This document shows positions 9,202-17,618 of a stretch of 64,000 bases of DNA, in pieces; within the stretch, counting starts at the first letter, position 1, and the number at the start of each line of letters is the position of its first letter. Under the pieces are notes generated by a model. It was not told the DNA's origin, ran no database searches, and saw only the letters and a list, made by a program, of their open reading frames with translations. The position numbers and the translations under genes are program-made. Source of the stretch: Bacteroidales bacterium (lineage in GTDB: Bacteria > Bacteroidota > Bacteroidia > Bacteroidales > P3); the NCBI GenBank assembly GCA_017480225.1, contig JAFVBB010000005.1:1-64000 (forward strand), in the 5' to 3' direction.

Positions 9202-10017
9202 TTACTTGTGGTACTTCACAAGAAGATCCATGAACTCAATCGAGCCGTTCTCCATCTGGTCGACCAGGCTCTCAATCTTGGTGAGGATGTAGTTGTAGAA
9301 AATCTGGAGAATGATGGCGACAATAAGACCGAAGATGGTCGTGAGCAGAGCCACCTTCATACCGCCGGCGACGACGGTCGGGCTGATGTCACCAGCCACC
9401 TCGATGTCGTCGAATGCTTGCACCATGCCGACCACAGTGCCGAGAAAACCGAAGGAGGGAGCCAGGGCGATGAACAGGCCGATCCAGGTGAGGTTGTTCT
9501 CCAGGCGGGCCATCTGCACGCCACCGTAGCTGGTGACGGCTTTCTCGACGTTCTCCAAGCCCTGGTCGAGGCGAATCAGGCCCTGGGTGAAGATGCTGGC
9601 CACCGGGCCGCGGGTATTCTTGCAGAGTTCCTTGGCGCCTTCCACGTTGCCTTGCGCCATATTGCTTTCAATGCCGTCAATGAGCTTGCGCACGTTGGTG
9701 GTCGACATGTTGAGGAAGAGGATGCGCTCGATGACGAGAGCCATGCCGAAGATGAGGCAGAGGAGCACCGGGGTCATCCACCCTGCGCCGCCCTGGATGT
9801 ACTTCTCCTTCAGCACCTGGTGGAACGACTTGGTGTCGTCCGCGGTGGCTGCTGTGGCTTCTTCTACCGGCTCCACTGCTTGCTCGGCTACCTGATCTGC
9901 GGCTTCGGCCACTTGCTCGGTGGCTTCGGGAGCGGTGGCATCCTGCGCCATCACACCGTTGAAGTTGGCAAATGTCAACAGTCCAACCATTGACATCAAA
10001 GCAAATACTTTTTTCAT
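9202..10017 (-). CDS. exbB: MotA/TolQ/ExbB proton channel family protein
   Basis: This 271-residue protein starts with a hydrophobic signal-like segment (to about residue 24), then an Ala/Glu-rich linker typical of Bacteroidota ExbB. Three TM helices follow: about 78-98 (MTPVLLCLIFGMALVIERI), about 172-195 (IGLFIALAPSFGFLGTVVGM) and about 218-242 (KVALLTTIFGLIVAIILQI). The GFLGTVVGM stretch is the family signature. It forms the pentameric stator around ExbD and couples proton flow to TonB. It is the first gene of the operon, with a good promoter upstream. Confidence 0.92.
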   Translation of the reverse strand: MKKVFALMSMVGLLTFANFNGVMAQDATAPEATEQVAEAADQVAEQAVEPVEEATAATADDTKSFHQVLKEKYIQGGAGWMTPVLLCLIFGMALVIERILFLNMSTTNVRKLIDGIESNMAQGNVEGAKELCKNTRGPVASIFTQGLIRLDQGLENVEKAVTSYGGVQMARLENNLTWIGLFIALAPSFGFLGTVVGMVQAFDDIEVAGDISPTVVAGGMKVALLTTIFGLIVAIILQIFYNYILTKIESLVDQMENGSIEFMDLLVKYHK

Positions 10018-10080
10018 AATGCTTTTAGTGTGTTGATTATTAAATTATTGTTTAGTTTCGTCACGTAGTTGTTTGGAATG

Positions 10081-10112
10081 CAAATATACGAATTGTTTTT
10101 TTGCCGACCAAA
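10081..10112 (-). promoter_or_regulatory. Bacteroidota-type promoter for exbB operon
   Basis: The minus strand reads TTTG (10112-10109), a 20-base spacer, then TATATTTG (10088-10081), 63 bases before the exbB ATG. Confidence 0.72.
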
Positions 10113-10117
10113 AAAAG

Positions 10118-11107
10118 TTACTTCTTGCGACAAAAAAGTGTCTGCACCAGATCGCGCAGGGGGCGCTTGCGCCCCTCTTCTGCACCTACTGAGTCCAAGC
10201 ATTCCACAGCATGAGAGAACTCTTCGGCAATTGTCGTATCCACTGCCCGCCGCAGCCCTACGGTATTGTATATTGCCATGACGCGGCGCACCTTCTCCTC
10301 TTCATCCATGTTTTTTTTCGCCGAAAATAGACTATCGAGCTCATCCCTTTGCTGATTGTTGCACATGGTGCGCGCCAGCAGGGGCAGGTAGGTCTTTTTG
10401 TTGTCGCGGATGTCCTGGCCTGTCTTTTTGCCGAAAACCGCTGTGTCGCCATATCCGTCAAGCAGATCGTCCTGCAGTTGGAACGCGAGTCCAAGATGCA
10501 GTCCGAAATTGCGAATCCTCTCCACCTCTTCATCTTGTGCTCCTGCGAGCAACGCCCCGATTTCCAGTGAGGCGGCCAGCAGCACGGCGGTCTTCTGCCG
10601 TATCATTTCCATGTACATTCCAAGTCCCACTCCGTCTGCCATCGTCATACGCTCGAAGTCCATGTCTTTTTGCTGTCCTTCGCACACCTCGATTGCTGTG
10701 TCGCAGAAGCATCGCATTGCGGCGTGACTATGTGGTGAGTTGATTCTAAGAAAGCATCGCCACGCCATCGCGAACATCGTGTCGCCACTGAGCACTGCCG
10801 TGTTGTCATCCCATTTTGTGTAGACTGTGGGCTGCCCTCGGCGCAGTGGCGAGCGATCCATCAAGTCGTCGTGCAGCAGTGTGAAGTTGTGGAATAACTC
10901 AATGCCGATTGCCGCGTCGTGCAATTCTTCTGGCTCTGCACCGAACATACAGCCCGATGCCAGCAGCATCATCGGTCTTATCCTTTTCCCGCCAAGGCGT
11001 AAGGTGTAGTCGATTGGCTTGTATAGTCCGACTGGTTCTGACAGGAACTGCTCGTTGGCGAAGATTTCTTCCACCATTGCGGTGAGGTGTTTCAGGTCAT
11101 GCGTCAT
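10118..11107 (-). CDS. Trans-polyprenyl diphosphate synthase (farnesyl/geranylgeranyl type)
   Basis: This 329-residue all-helical prenyltransferase condenses IPP with allylic diphosphates. GGKRIRP (39-45) binds IPP. The first Asp-rich motif is DDLMD at 80-84, followed by RSPLRRGQPT; the second is DDLLD at 213-217. Phe75, five residues before the first motif, is at a position where bulky residues limit chain length, so a C15-C20 product is more likely than a long quinone tail; that is inference. It lies 52 bases downstream of the TPR gene. The window also contains ispE of the same pathway (61709). Confidence 0.88.
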   Translation of the reverse strand: MTHDLKHLTAMVEEIFANEQFLSEPVGLYKPIDYTLRLGGKRIRPMMLLASGCMFGAEPEELHDAAIGIELFHNFTLLHDDLMDRSPLRRGQPTVYTKWDDNTAVLSGDTMFAMAWRCFLRINSPHSHAAMRCFCDTAIEVCEGQQKDMDFERMTMADGVGLGMYMEMIRQKTAVLLAASLEIGALLAGAQDEEVERIRNFGLHLGLAFQLQDDLLDGYGDTAVFGKKTGQDIRDNKKTYLPLLARTMCNNQQRDELDSLFSAKKNMDEEEKVRRVMAIYNTVGLRRAVDTTIAEEFSHAVECLDSVGAEEGRKRPLRDLVQTLFCRKK

Positions 11108-11159
11108 TTGTCAGCGTGGTGTTGTGTGGTGGTGAATGGTTTCTGTTTGCTCATCGTTG

Positions 11160-12278
11160 CTACCGTTGGTAGTCCACTCCGTTCTTTACGCACCATCGCC
11201 TGGCTTCCTCGTCACCCAGGCGGGCTGCGCGTTTGTAGTTGGCCTGCTGCTGTTTCGGCTTGTTCTGTTTGCCGTACAGTTCGGCAATGTGGCGGTAGGT
11301 GGATCCGTCGCCGGGGTCGATTTCTGCGGCACGCTGGTAGTTGCGTATGGATTTTGCGTAGTCGCCCTGTTCGGCGAAGGTAAGCCCCAGCAGACGGTAG
11401 GCTTCTGGCTGTTGTGGAGCGGCCTGCGCAGCATGGCGGTATTGTTCGGCAGCCTTGTTGTACTCTGCCCGTTCACGGTAAATGTCGCCAAGTCGCAGGT
11501 AGGCATTGGCGTAGCCCGAGTCTATCTGCAATACATTCTCCAGGCACTCTATGGCTTTCTCCTTCTCTCCCTTGAGCAGATAGGCCCAGCCGAAGCAATA
11601 GAAGAGCTTTGCCGAGCGGCGGTTCTCCTTCAGCCCCCGACGCAGCACGCTGATTGCCATGTCGAAATTGTTGCGGTAGCAATACATCGACCCCAGGTTG
11701 AAGCAGGCGTCTACGTTGCGCGGGTCGTTTTTCAAGGCTTCTTTGAATGCGGCAATGGCCTCGTTCTCGTTGCCACGGCGGTAGTGTATCACCCCCAGTG
11801 TGTTCAGCACTCGTGCCGACTGTGGATCTTCTTTTTGCGCGCTGTGCGCCCACGAAAGGGCATTGGTGTAGTTCTCGTCATTGCAGTTCACCAGTGCCAG
11901 TGTCGACATGGCGTTGGCGCGCACTGCCTTCGCGCTGCTGTCAGCCAGTTCGATGGCTTTCTCTGCCGAGCGTTTGGCGTCACTCCATTGGCGCAGCTCT
12001 GCCTGGCACAGAGCCAGGTGCGCCAGCGCGTCGGCGCTGCTGTCTGCTTGTACAAGCCATGTCGCTGCTTCCTTGTAACGCTCCCTGCGCTCTGCCATCA
12101 ACCCCAGCCTGTGGCGTGCGGCGGCGCATGTGTCGGCAGCTTGCCGGTAGTATTGCTCCGCAAGGTCGTCCAGGCCTTTGTTTTCGGCGTTGACTCCTTT
12201 GTCGAATACACCCTGTCCGGCCGCTGTGGCGGTGGCGAACAGTGTGAGCAGAAATATGCAGCCGCGTCGTGTCATCAT
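11160..12278 (-). CDS. Exported tetratricopeptide-repeat protein
   Basis: This 372-residue protein has an N-terminal signal peptide (MMTRRGCIFLLTLFATATAAGQ) and then TPR units over nearly its full length. Clear examples start near AYRLLGLTFAEQGDYAKSIRNYQRAAEIDP, with matching A8/G8/A20/P32 positions. The last unit is Sel1-like (AARLGDEEARRWCVKNG). It is probably a periplasmic scaffold. It sits between the MATE transporter (40 bases upstream) and the prenyl synthase in a co-directional run. No enzymatic motif is present. Confidence 0.8.
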   Translation of the reverse strand: MMTRRGCIFLLTLFATATAAGQGVFDKGVNAENKGLDDLAEQYYRQAADTCAAARHRLGLMAERRERYKEAATWLVQADSSADALAHLALCQAELRQWSDAKRSAEKAIELADSSAKAVRANAMSTLALVNCNDENYTNALSWAHSAQKEDPQSARVLNTLGVIHYRRGNENEAIAAFKEALKNDPRNVDACFNLGSMYCYRNNFDMAISVLRRGLKENRRSAKLFYCFGWAYLLKGEKEKAIECLENVLQIDSGYANAYLRLGDIYRERAEYNKAAEQYRHAAQAAPQQPEAYRLLGLTFAEQGDYAKSIRNYQRAAEIDPGDGSTYRHIAELYGKQNKPKQQQANYKRAARLGDEEARRWCVKNGVDYQR

Positions 12279-12318
12279 GTGCCCACAACGCGGCTTCGGC
12301 GGTTTTATTGTATGGCTG

Positions 12319-13731
12319 CTATTCTTTGTCCGGAGCCGGGGCGGCTTCCTTGCGTGGTTTCCGCTCTGGCGGCACGTATCCCGGGCGGAACACCTTTCGC
12401 TGGCTGATCAAAAGCGCGGCGGCCAGCACTGCTCCCAGTACATCGCTAATCGTACCGGCTATCCACACCCCGGTCACTCCGCTGCCCCCCATCCGGATTA
12501 CGAAATGTGGCACCAACAGGGCCAGCGGCACCAGGAACAGCACTTGTCGCGACAGGCTTGTAGTTATCGCTATCCAAGGTTTGTCAATGCTTTGGAAGAA
12601 CTGCGAGTTGGTTATTGTGAACCCTATCAGTGGCAGCATCACGTTGAGGTAGCGCATGGCCGGCACCGCTATGTCGAGCAGCTCGTCGCTGCTGGTGAAC
12701 GCCCGCAGAATGATGCGCGGCACAACCATGGCCAGCAACGCGCCAACAATGCCCGTCAGCACCGACACTTTCATCGTAAGGGTGTACACCTCGCGCAGCC
12801 GGTGGTTGTGCCCAGCACCGTAGTTGTACCCTGCTATGGGTTGCATCCCCTGGCACAGGCCGAGCATGAACATCACCATGAACGACCCGAAGGTGTTGAC
12901 GATGCCTATGGCTCCCACTGCCAGGTCGCCGCCGTAGCGTATAAGCTGGCGGTTGAGCAACGCCACGACAAACGACGCCGCGAAGTTCATCAAGAACGGG
13001 CTTAGGCCTATCAGCAGCACATTGCGGAAAATATACAGCTTCGGGGCGAAGCCGTGACGGTGGAAGCGCACGAAGCTGCGCGGGTTCAGGAAGTGCATCA
13101 CCGACACCACCGCTGTGCCGAACATCGAGATGGTTGTTGCCCATGCCGCGCCGCTTATGCCCCATCGCAGCAGGCTGATGAAGACGGCGTCGAGCAGTAT
13201 GTTCAGTATGGCGCCGCCTGCCATGATCCACATGCTTTTTGTGGGGTAGCCGCTGGCGCGTATCTGGCCGGTGAGGTTGAAGCTCATCGTCGTGAAGAAC
13301 ATGCCGGGCAGCACTATCTGCATGTATTCTCGGGCGTAGGCTATTGTGTCGGCCGAGGCTCCGAATATCTCCAGTATTGGGTTCATGAAGAGGTAGCCTG
13401 CCGTGACGAACAGGAAGCCGAAGAAGAAGGTCATCAGCATACTGTTGCCCAGTATCTTTTCTGCCCAGCGCAGGTCTTTCCTGCCCAGCACTATGCTCAT
13501 TCGGCTCGACGCTCCGACGCCTACCAGCGAGCCCAGCGCGTGTATGATGTTCATAATGGGCATCGTGATGGCGAGACCGGCAATGGCCAGCGCGCCCACA
13601 TACTGGCCGAGGAACACGCGGTCGACTATGTTGTATACCGACGAGATTACTTGCGTTATCACCGCCGGCAGGGCAAACTGCCACAGCAGCTGGCCTATGG
13701 GTTTCTCTTCTAACTCCTTTATGTTGTCCAT
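12319..13731 (-). CDS. MATE family multidrug/Na+(H+) antiporter
   Basis: This 470-residue inner-membrane protein has twelve hydrophobic segments in two MatE halves. It opens with ELEEKPIGQLLWQFALPAVITQVISSVYNIVDRVFLGQYVG, whose LPA..., Y-N-I-V-D pattern is typical of the MepA/NorM-like branch. The second half starts near LYIFRNVLLIGLSPFLMNF and includes QGMQPIAGYNYGAG. The C-terminus is Pro/Lys-rich and cytosolic. The family exports cationic drugs or metabolites; the substrate cannot be told. Confidence 0.9.
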   Translation of the reverse strand: MDNIKELEEKPIGQLLWQFALPAVITQVISSVYNIVDRVFLGQYVGALAIAGLAITMPIMNIIHALGSLVGVGASSRMSIVLGRKDLRWAEKILGNSMLMTFFFGFLFVTAGYLFMNPILEIFGASADTIAYAREYMQIVLPGMFFTTMSFNLTGQIRASGYPTKSMWIMAGGAILNILLDAVFISLLRWGISGAAWATTISMFGTAVVSVMHFLNPRSFVRFHRHGFAPKLYIFRNVLLIGLSPFLMNFAASFVVALLNRQLIRYGGDLAVGAIGIVNTFGSFMVMFMLGLCQGMQPIAGYNYGAGHNHRLREVYTLTMKVSVLTGIVGALLAMVVPRIILRAFTSSDELLDIAVPAMRYLNVMLPLIGFTITNSQFFQSIDKPWIAITTSLSRQVLFLVPLALLVPHFVIRMGGSGVTGVWIAGTISDVLGAVLAAALLISQRKVFRPGYVPPERKPRKEAAPAPDKE

Positions 13732-13824
13732 TTCTGTGTGGGCTTGGAAACAGTGTATACGCTCCTTCCCGCGCTTTATTGCGCGGAGGCTTGCATTTTT
13801 TTTGCTGTGGACGGGGCTGGGGCG

Positions 13825-15069
13825 CTATGGCAGAGCCAGGCGCACCGTCTGTCCCCGCCCTGTGGTCAGCAGGTAGATTCCGGCGGCAGGGGCGGTGCAG
13901 GAGCAGGCTCCACGGTCTACCAGCCTTCCGGCTGCGTCGTAGAGTGTCAGCGGCCCAAATGAGGGCTGGCAGCTGATGCGCCTGCCGTCGACCCCGATGC
14001 GCGGTTGCTTTACGTTGTCTATGCCTTCGGTGTCGGCGGGCTTGGCGGTGGCATGGAATGTCCATGTGCAGAAGCTCTCCATGCAGTGGCGTGAGGCCAC
14101 GACGGTTATTGTGTGGTCGCCGGTGTCTGCATAGGTGTGGCTGAGCGAGATGAGTCCGCTGGCCGCGAGCGCCGTGTCGCTGCCGTCGCCCCAGTCTGCG
14201 CGCAGGCTGTCGGCGTTGGTGGCAATGACGTCGAATGATTCGCCCATGTGCCTCGCCGTGTCAATCCAGTCAACCGCCAGCTTGGGCTGTGGACGCAGTA
14301 GGTCTTCGAGTTGCAGATACACCACGTCGCTCACCGCCTCTTTGATGGCGACCTCCACGTTTGGCGCAAGCCCCGGGCTGAAGGTGGTCGTGGTGGGATC
14401 GCTGCGGAAGAGGATGGAGTAGAACGACAGTGCGGCGGCATATGTCCCTGCCGTGGTGGGGTGGCTGTCGTCCTGCTGGTAGAGGTCAATTTCGGGGTGA
14501 GTGTCGCGCAGGCGGTGCCACACGCGCCCCACGGGGCAGAGCGCGGCATCGTTGGCGGCTGCCATCTGCGTGTAGCGCAGGTCGAGCAGGCTGTCCATGC
14601 CTTCGTAGCTGCCCAGCGGCGGGAAGAAGGGGGCGTTGGCTGGGTCGCCGTTCTTCCTGCCCCAGGTCATGTAGAACATCGGCTCGGCGCATGGGTTGTT
14701 GGCATAAATACTGTCTACCAGCTGCTTGGCGTAGGGGAACACCTCGTTGGCCACCTGTGCGTCGGGGAACGATGGCATCTGGCTTTGCTCCTGCAGCACC
14801 ACGGCGTCCCACGAGCCTTGCCTTATGAGCGTCACCGACTGGTTCATGCAGTGCTGTTCAAAGGTGCATCCTCCCGGCGCATTGACGTCGTAGTCAAGCT
14901 TTTCGCCGGCCGACTGGGCTATTTTCTGCACCATTTCGGGCAGATTGTTCACTGATGTGTAGCTGTTGCCGATGAACAGCACGTGCTTACCGCCGTCGTC
15001 GGGGCCTGGCTGAGCCGTGGCCGTGGCTGCGCAGAGCAGCGCCACGGCGGTGATGATTGTTCTCTTCAT
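13825..15069 (-). CDS. SGNH-fold (DUF4886-like) hydrolase with PKD domain and T9SS type A sorting domain
   Basis: Start ATG 15067-15069 is chosen because it overlaps the upstream stop as ATGA and begins a signal peptide (MKRTIITAVALLCAATATAQ). The 414-residue protein has an SGNH hydrolase domain: block I GNSYT (nucleophile Ser) near residue 36, GG in APGGCTFEQH, and the Asp-His pair in DDSHPTTAGTY. It is followed by a PKD-like segment (ADWGDGSDT ... SHTYADTGDHTITV). The last about 70 residues (LYDAAGRLVDRG ... AAGIYLLTT) look like a type A T9SS C-terminal domain, so the protein is probably secreted across the outer membrane and surface-attached. Likely an esterase or carbohydrate deacetylase; substrate unknown. 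Confidence 0.75.
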   Translation of the reverse strand: MKRTIITAVALLCAATATAQPGPDDGGKHVLFIGNSYTSVNNLPEMVQKIAQSAGEKLDYDVNAPGGCTFEQHCMNQSVTLIRQGSWDAVVLQEQSQMPSFPDAQVANEVFPYAKQLVDSIYANNPCAEPMFYMTWGRKNGDPANAPFFPPLGSYEGMDSLLDLRYTQMAAANDAALCPVGRVWHRLRDTHPEIDLYQQDDSHPTTAGTYAAALSFYSILFRSDPTTTTFSPGLAPNVEVAIKEAVSDVVYLQLEDLLRPQPKLAVDWIDTARHMGESFDVIATNADSLRADWGDGSDTALAASGLISLSHTYADTGDHTITVVASRHCMESFCTWTFHATAKPADTEGIDNVKQPRIGVDGRRISCQPSFGPLTLYDAAGRLVDRGACSCTAPAAGIYLLTTGRGQTVRLALP

Positions 15070-16277
15070 TTTGCGAAAAGTTTGTTTTCCAGTGCGCACA
15101 GCGCGTTGTAGGCCACCAACCCCGACGCCAGCTCGAGGCTACGCTCGTCTACCACCAGGTTGGGCCGGTGCAGGTTGCTGAACGGGGTGCCGGGCTCGTG
15201 TATGCCTATGCGGAAATAGCACGAGGGTATCTTCTGCTGGAAGAAGGCGAAGTCCTCGGCGGTCATTCGCAGGTCTATCCACTCCACCTTGTCCTCACCC
15301 AGGTAGTGGCAGGCGTTGTCGTGCACCTGCTGCGTGCAGAGGTCGTTGTTGACCACCGGAGGGTAGCCCTCGTCGACGAAGAGGTCGCACTCGGCTCCCA
15401 TGGCCTCTGCCACCCCACAGCTGATGCGCCTGATGAGCTCATGGGTGCGCAGCCGCCAGTCGGCGTCGAATGAGCGGATGATGCCCTCCATCTTCACCGT
15501 GTCGGGGATTATGTTCGTGCGGCCGCCAACGGCCTCCATCTTGCCTATTGTCAGCACGGTGGGCATCATCGGCGCTGCGTTGCGGCTCACCACCTGCTGC
15601 AGCGCCACCACTATGTGCGACGCCACCAGTATGGGGTCCACGCTGAGGTGGGGCGTGGCGCCGTGGCCGCCCTTGCCCTTCACCGTCCAGTAGAGCTCGT
15701 CGGTCGAGGCCATGTACTGCCCTTTTTTCATGCCCACGCGCCCGCAGTCCATCTCGGGCAGGCAGTGGAAGGCGTAAATCTCGTCGGGCATCAGCTCGTC
15801 GAAGAGGCCGTCGTCCATCATCATCCTTGCCCCGCCGGGGTATTTCTCCTCACTTGGCTCGAAGATGAACATCAGCGTGCCGCTGAAGTTTTCGCGCAGG
15901 CTGGTGAGTATCTTGGCCGCTCCCAGCAGCGAGCTGGTGTGCATGTCGTGTCCGCAGGCGTGCATCACGCCTGGGTTCTCGCTGGCGAAGGGCAGGCCGG
16001 TGCACTCGGTGATGGGCAGCGCGTCGTAGTCGGCGCGCAGGGCCACGCAGTAGTTGCTGCCGGGCTGTGCTCCGCGCAGCGTCGCCGCCACCCCGGTGCC
16101 GCCTATGCCGGTGCGGGGTTCGAGCCCCATCTCGCGCAGCCTCGCGGCCACGAATTCCATGGTGCCGTGCTCCTCCTGGCTCAGCTCCGGGTGGCGGTGC
16201 ATCCAGCGCCGCCATTCAATCACTTGGTCGCGCCCCTCGCGGGCCAGCGTCTTTATGGTGTCGGTCGTTATTGTCAT
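15066..16277 (-). CDS. M20D-family amidohydrolase (N-acyl amino acid hydrolase type)
   Basis: This 403-residue cytosolic metallo-hydrolase starts at the ATG 16275-16277 (MTITTDTIKTLAREG), preceded by AGGA at a ribosome-binding distance; an upstream alternative at 16319 lies inside the DUF4476 gene's 3' end and is not conserved. Motifs: WMHRHPELSQEEHGT, LRADYDALPI, ACGHDMHTSSLLGAAKIL (metal Cys/His), FEPSEEKYPGGA, HATPHL-type GGHGATPHL. This is the IAA-amino-acid hydrolase/hippurate hydrolase (M20D) pattern. Its stop overlaps the SGNH start by four bases. Acts on N-acylated amino acids; the exact acyl group is unknown. Confidence 0.87.
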   Translation of the reverse strand: MTITTDTIKTLAREGRDQVIEWRRWMHRHPELSQEEHGTMEFVAARLREMGLEPRTGIGGTGVAATLRGAQPGSNYCVALRADYDALPITECTGLPFASENPGVMHACGHDMHTSSLLGAAKILTSLRENFSGTLMFIFEPSEEKYPGGARMMMDDGLFDELMPDEIYAFHCLPEMDCGRVGMKKGQYMASTDELYWTVKGKGGHGATPHLSVDPILVASHIVVALQQVVSRNAAPMMPTVLTIGKMEAVGGRTNIIPDTVKMEGIIRSFDADWRLRTHELIRRISCGVAEAMGAECDLFVDEGYPPVVNNDLCTQQVHDNACHYLGEDKVEWIDLRMTAEDFAFFQQKIPSCYFRIGIHEPGTPFSNLHRPNLVVDERSLELASGLVAYNALCALENKLFAK

Positions 16278-16302
16278 GTCGTTGTTCCTGTGTGGTTTGG
16301 TG

Positions 16303-17049
16303 TTAGTGTTGTGTGGCAATGTAGTCGCTCACCTTGCGCTTGTCGGCGCTGAAGGTGAGCACGTCGATGGCCGTCTGGTAGTTCTCAGGGTCGAGGCATG
16401 TGTGGTAGGCATGTTTGAGCAGCTCCACCTGCGAGTTGCTGAAGTCGAGCGTGGCCACCAGCCGCGCCGTCTGCCGTGCCGTGAGGAGCGAGGCCGTGGT
16501 CAGCACCTTGCCGAGCGCCAGGCGGTCGCTTTCGTACGACTGCGCCCTCATTCTCACCACCATCGCGTCCACCTCCTCGTCGCTCGCAGGCTCGGCCTCG
16601 TTGTCGTGGTGGCGGGGCTCCGCCGTGCGGCGCCCGATGTCGGCGCGGCTGGCAAGCAGCCCGGCGCCGGGCATCGCGGGAGCCGGCCGCTCGAAGTCGG
16701 CGCGGTTCTGCGCCGCGGTGTAGAGGTAGAGCTGCTCCAGCCTCTGGTCGTAGTTCACGTTGACAATAACGGTGCGGTCCGTGGGGCGCAGCGCCAGCAC
16801 CGCGCACTTGTCGGCCGGGCGCTTCATCACCACCACCACCTCGTGCGTCATGTCGCTCACGTTGTTCACCACCACGTTGCTCTGTGGAAGACGGTTCTGC
16901 AGGTCGCCGTCGACGAATACGCTGAACGTCTCGCCGTGTTGCGAGCTGAAATGCAGCGTGAACTGCTGCGGCGCGGGTTGCGTGAAAGGCTGCGCCGCGG
17001 CAAGCATCGGCAGCAGCGCGGCCAGCAGTGCTATGAAAGGCTTCCTCAT
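16303..17049 (-). CDS. Exported DUF4476 domain protein
   Basis: The start is placed at ATG 17047-17049 (MRKPFIALLAALLPMLAAAQ), a signal peptide; longer frames upstream run through the promoter and the hairpin repeat. The 248-residue product has a beta-sandwich-like N-terminal half (HFSSQHGETFSVFVDGDLQNR), an acidic linker and a helical C-terminal DUF4476 domain of about 90 residues (YESDRLALGKVLTTASLLTARQTARLVATLDFSNSQVELLKHAYHTCLDPENY). DUF4476 is a Bacteroidota/Myxococcota family without known function. It is the first gene of the run leading to the M20D and SGNH genes, 25 bases before the next start. Confidence 0.75.
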   Translation of the reverse strand: MRKPFIALLAALLPMLAAAQPFTQPAPQQFTLHFSSQHGETFSVFVDGDLQNRLPQSNVVVNNVSDMTHEVVVVMKRPADKCAVLALRPTDRTVIVNVNYDQRLEQLYLYTAAQNRADFERPAPAMPGAGLLASRADIGRRTAEPRHHDNEAEPASDEEVDAMVVRMRAQSYESDRLALGKVLTTASLLTARQTARLVATLDFSNSQVELLKHAYHTCLDPENYQTAIDVLTFSADKRKVSDYIATQH

Positions 17050-17142
17050 GGGCGGTGTGGGTTGTGTGGATGGGTGTTGTGTATTGTATTGCAGTTGCTT
17101 GTGCGGAAAACGGCGCGTTGTGTGCGGCCTTTTTTCAAACCG

Positions 17143-17150
17143 CAAAGATA
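17143..17150 (-). promoter_or_regulatory. -7 element (TATCTTTG) for the DUF4476 gene run
   Basis: The minus strand reads TATCTTTG, 93 bases before the ATG at 17049. A -33 TTTG is not clear at the right distance. Confidence 0.55.
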
Positions 17151-17280
17151 CACCATTTTTTCCAACCGCGGGAGCCGCGCTCTCATTTTTGTCTCCCCGG
17201 CGGCTGTGGTCGCCCGCCAGGAGGGGCGTTTCCGCCAGCCGCGCACCATGCTGGCCCACAGCCCCAACAAGGCTCTGACA

Positions 17281-17405
17281 CCGTGTAAAGACCGTCTGTT
17301 CTTCGATTGTTCTCCGATTGTTCTTCGATTGTTCTTCGATTTTGCATCGAAGAACAATCGAAGAACAATCGGACATCAGTCGAAGAACAACCGGCTTTGG
17401 TGCGG
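17281..17405. repeat. Hairpin element, copy 2 (decayed right arm)
   Basis: The left arm 17291-17340 is identical to the other copies (ACCGTCTG plus the four modules). The loop is TTTGC instead of ATTAA/TTAAT. The right arm 17346-17395 carries several unpaired changes (GGACATCAGT in place of GGAGAACAAT, and ACCGGCT in place of GACGGT). It sits in the 569-base divergent gap 17050-17618, between the DUF4476 gene (-) and rnfB (+), whose promoters flank it. I see nothing else in that gap. Confidence 0.9.
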
Positions 17406-17528
17406 CCCGTCCGCGCATCATGTGGCCACACAGGGTTGCCGCGGCGTGTAAAGGAGGCATACACAGCACGGTGCGCTGCTGGCGTCGTGATGCCCGGATG
17501 GCCATAATGCGCGATGTTGAAAAAAAAA

Positions 17529-17560
17529 TTTGGCCACGTCTTATAAAATACGTATCTTTG
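17529..17560 (+). promoter_or_regulatory. Bacteroidota-type promoter for the rnf operon
   Basis: TTTG at 17529-17532, a 20-base spacer and TATCTTTG at 17553-17560 match the consensus. The rnfB ATG is at 17619, giving a leader of roughly 50 bases. Confidence 0.8.
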
Positions 17561-17618
17561 CATCAGTTTTTCGGAAGGCGAAAAGCATTGAGTGTAATCC
17601 TAAAACTCTAAAATACAT

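Noticed and set aside
15069-15099. Upstream start at 15099 for the SGNH hydrolase gene
   Set aside because: It would place the signal peptide after ten non-conserved residues and lose the ATGA overlap with the M20D gene.
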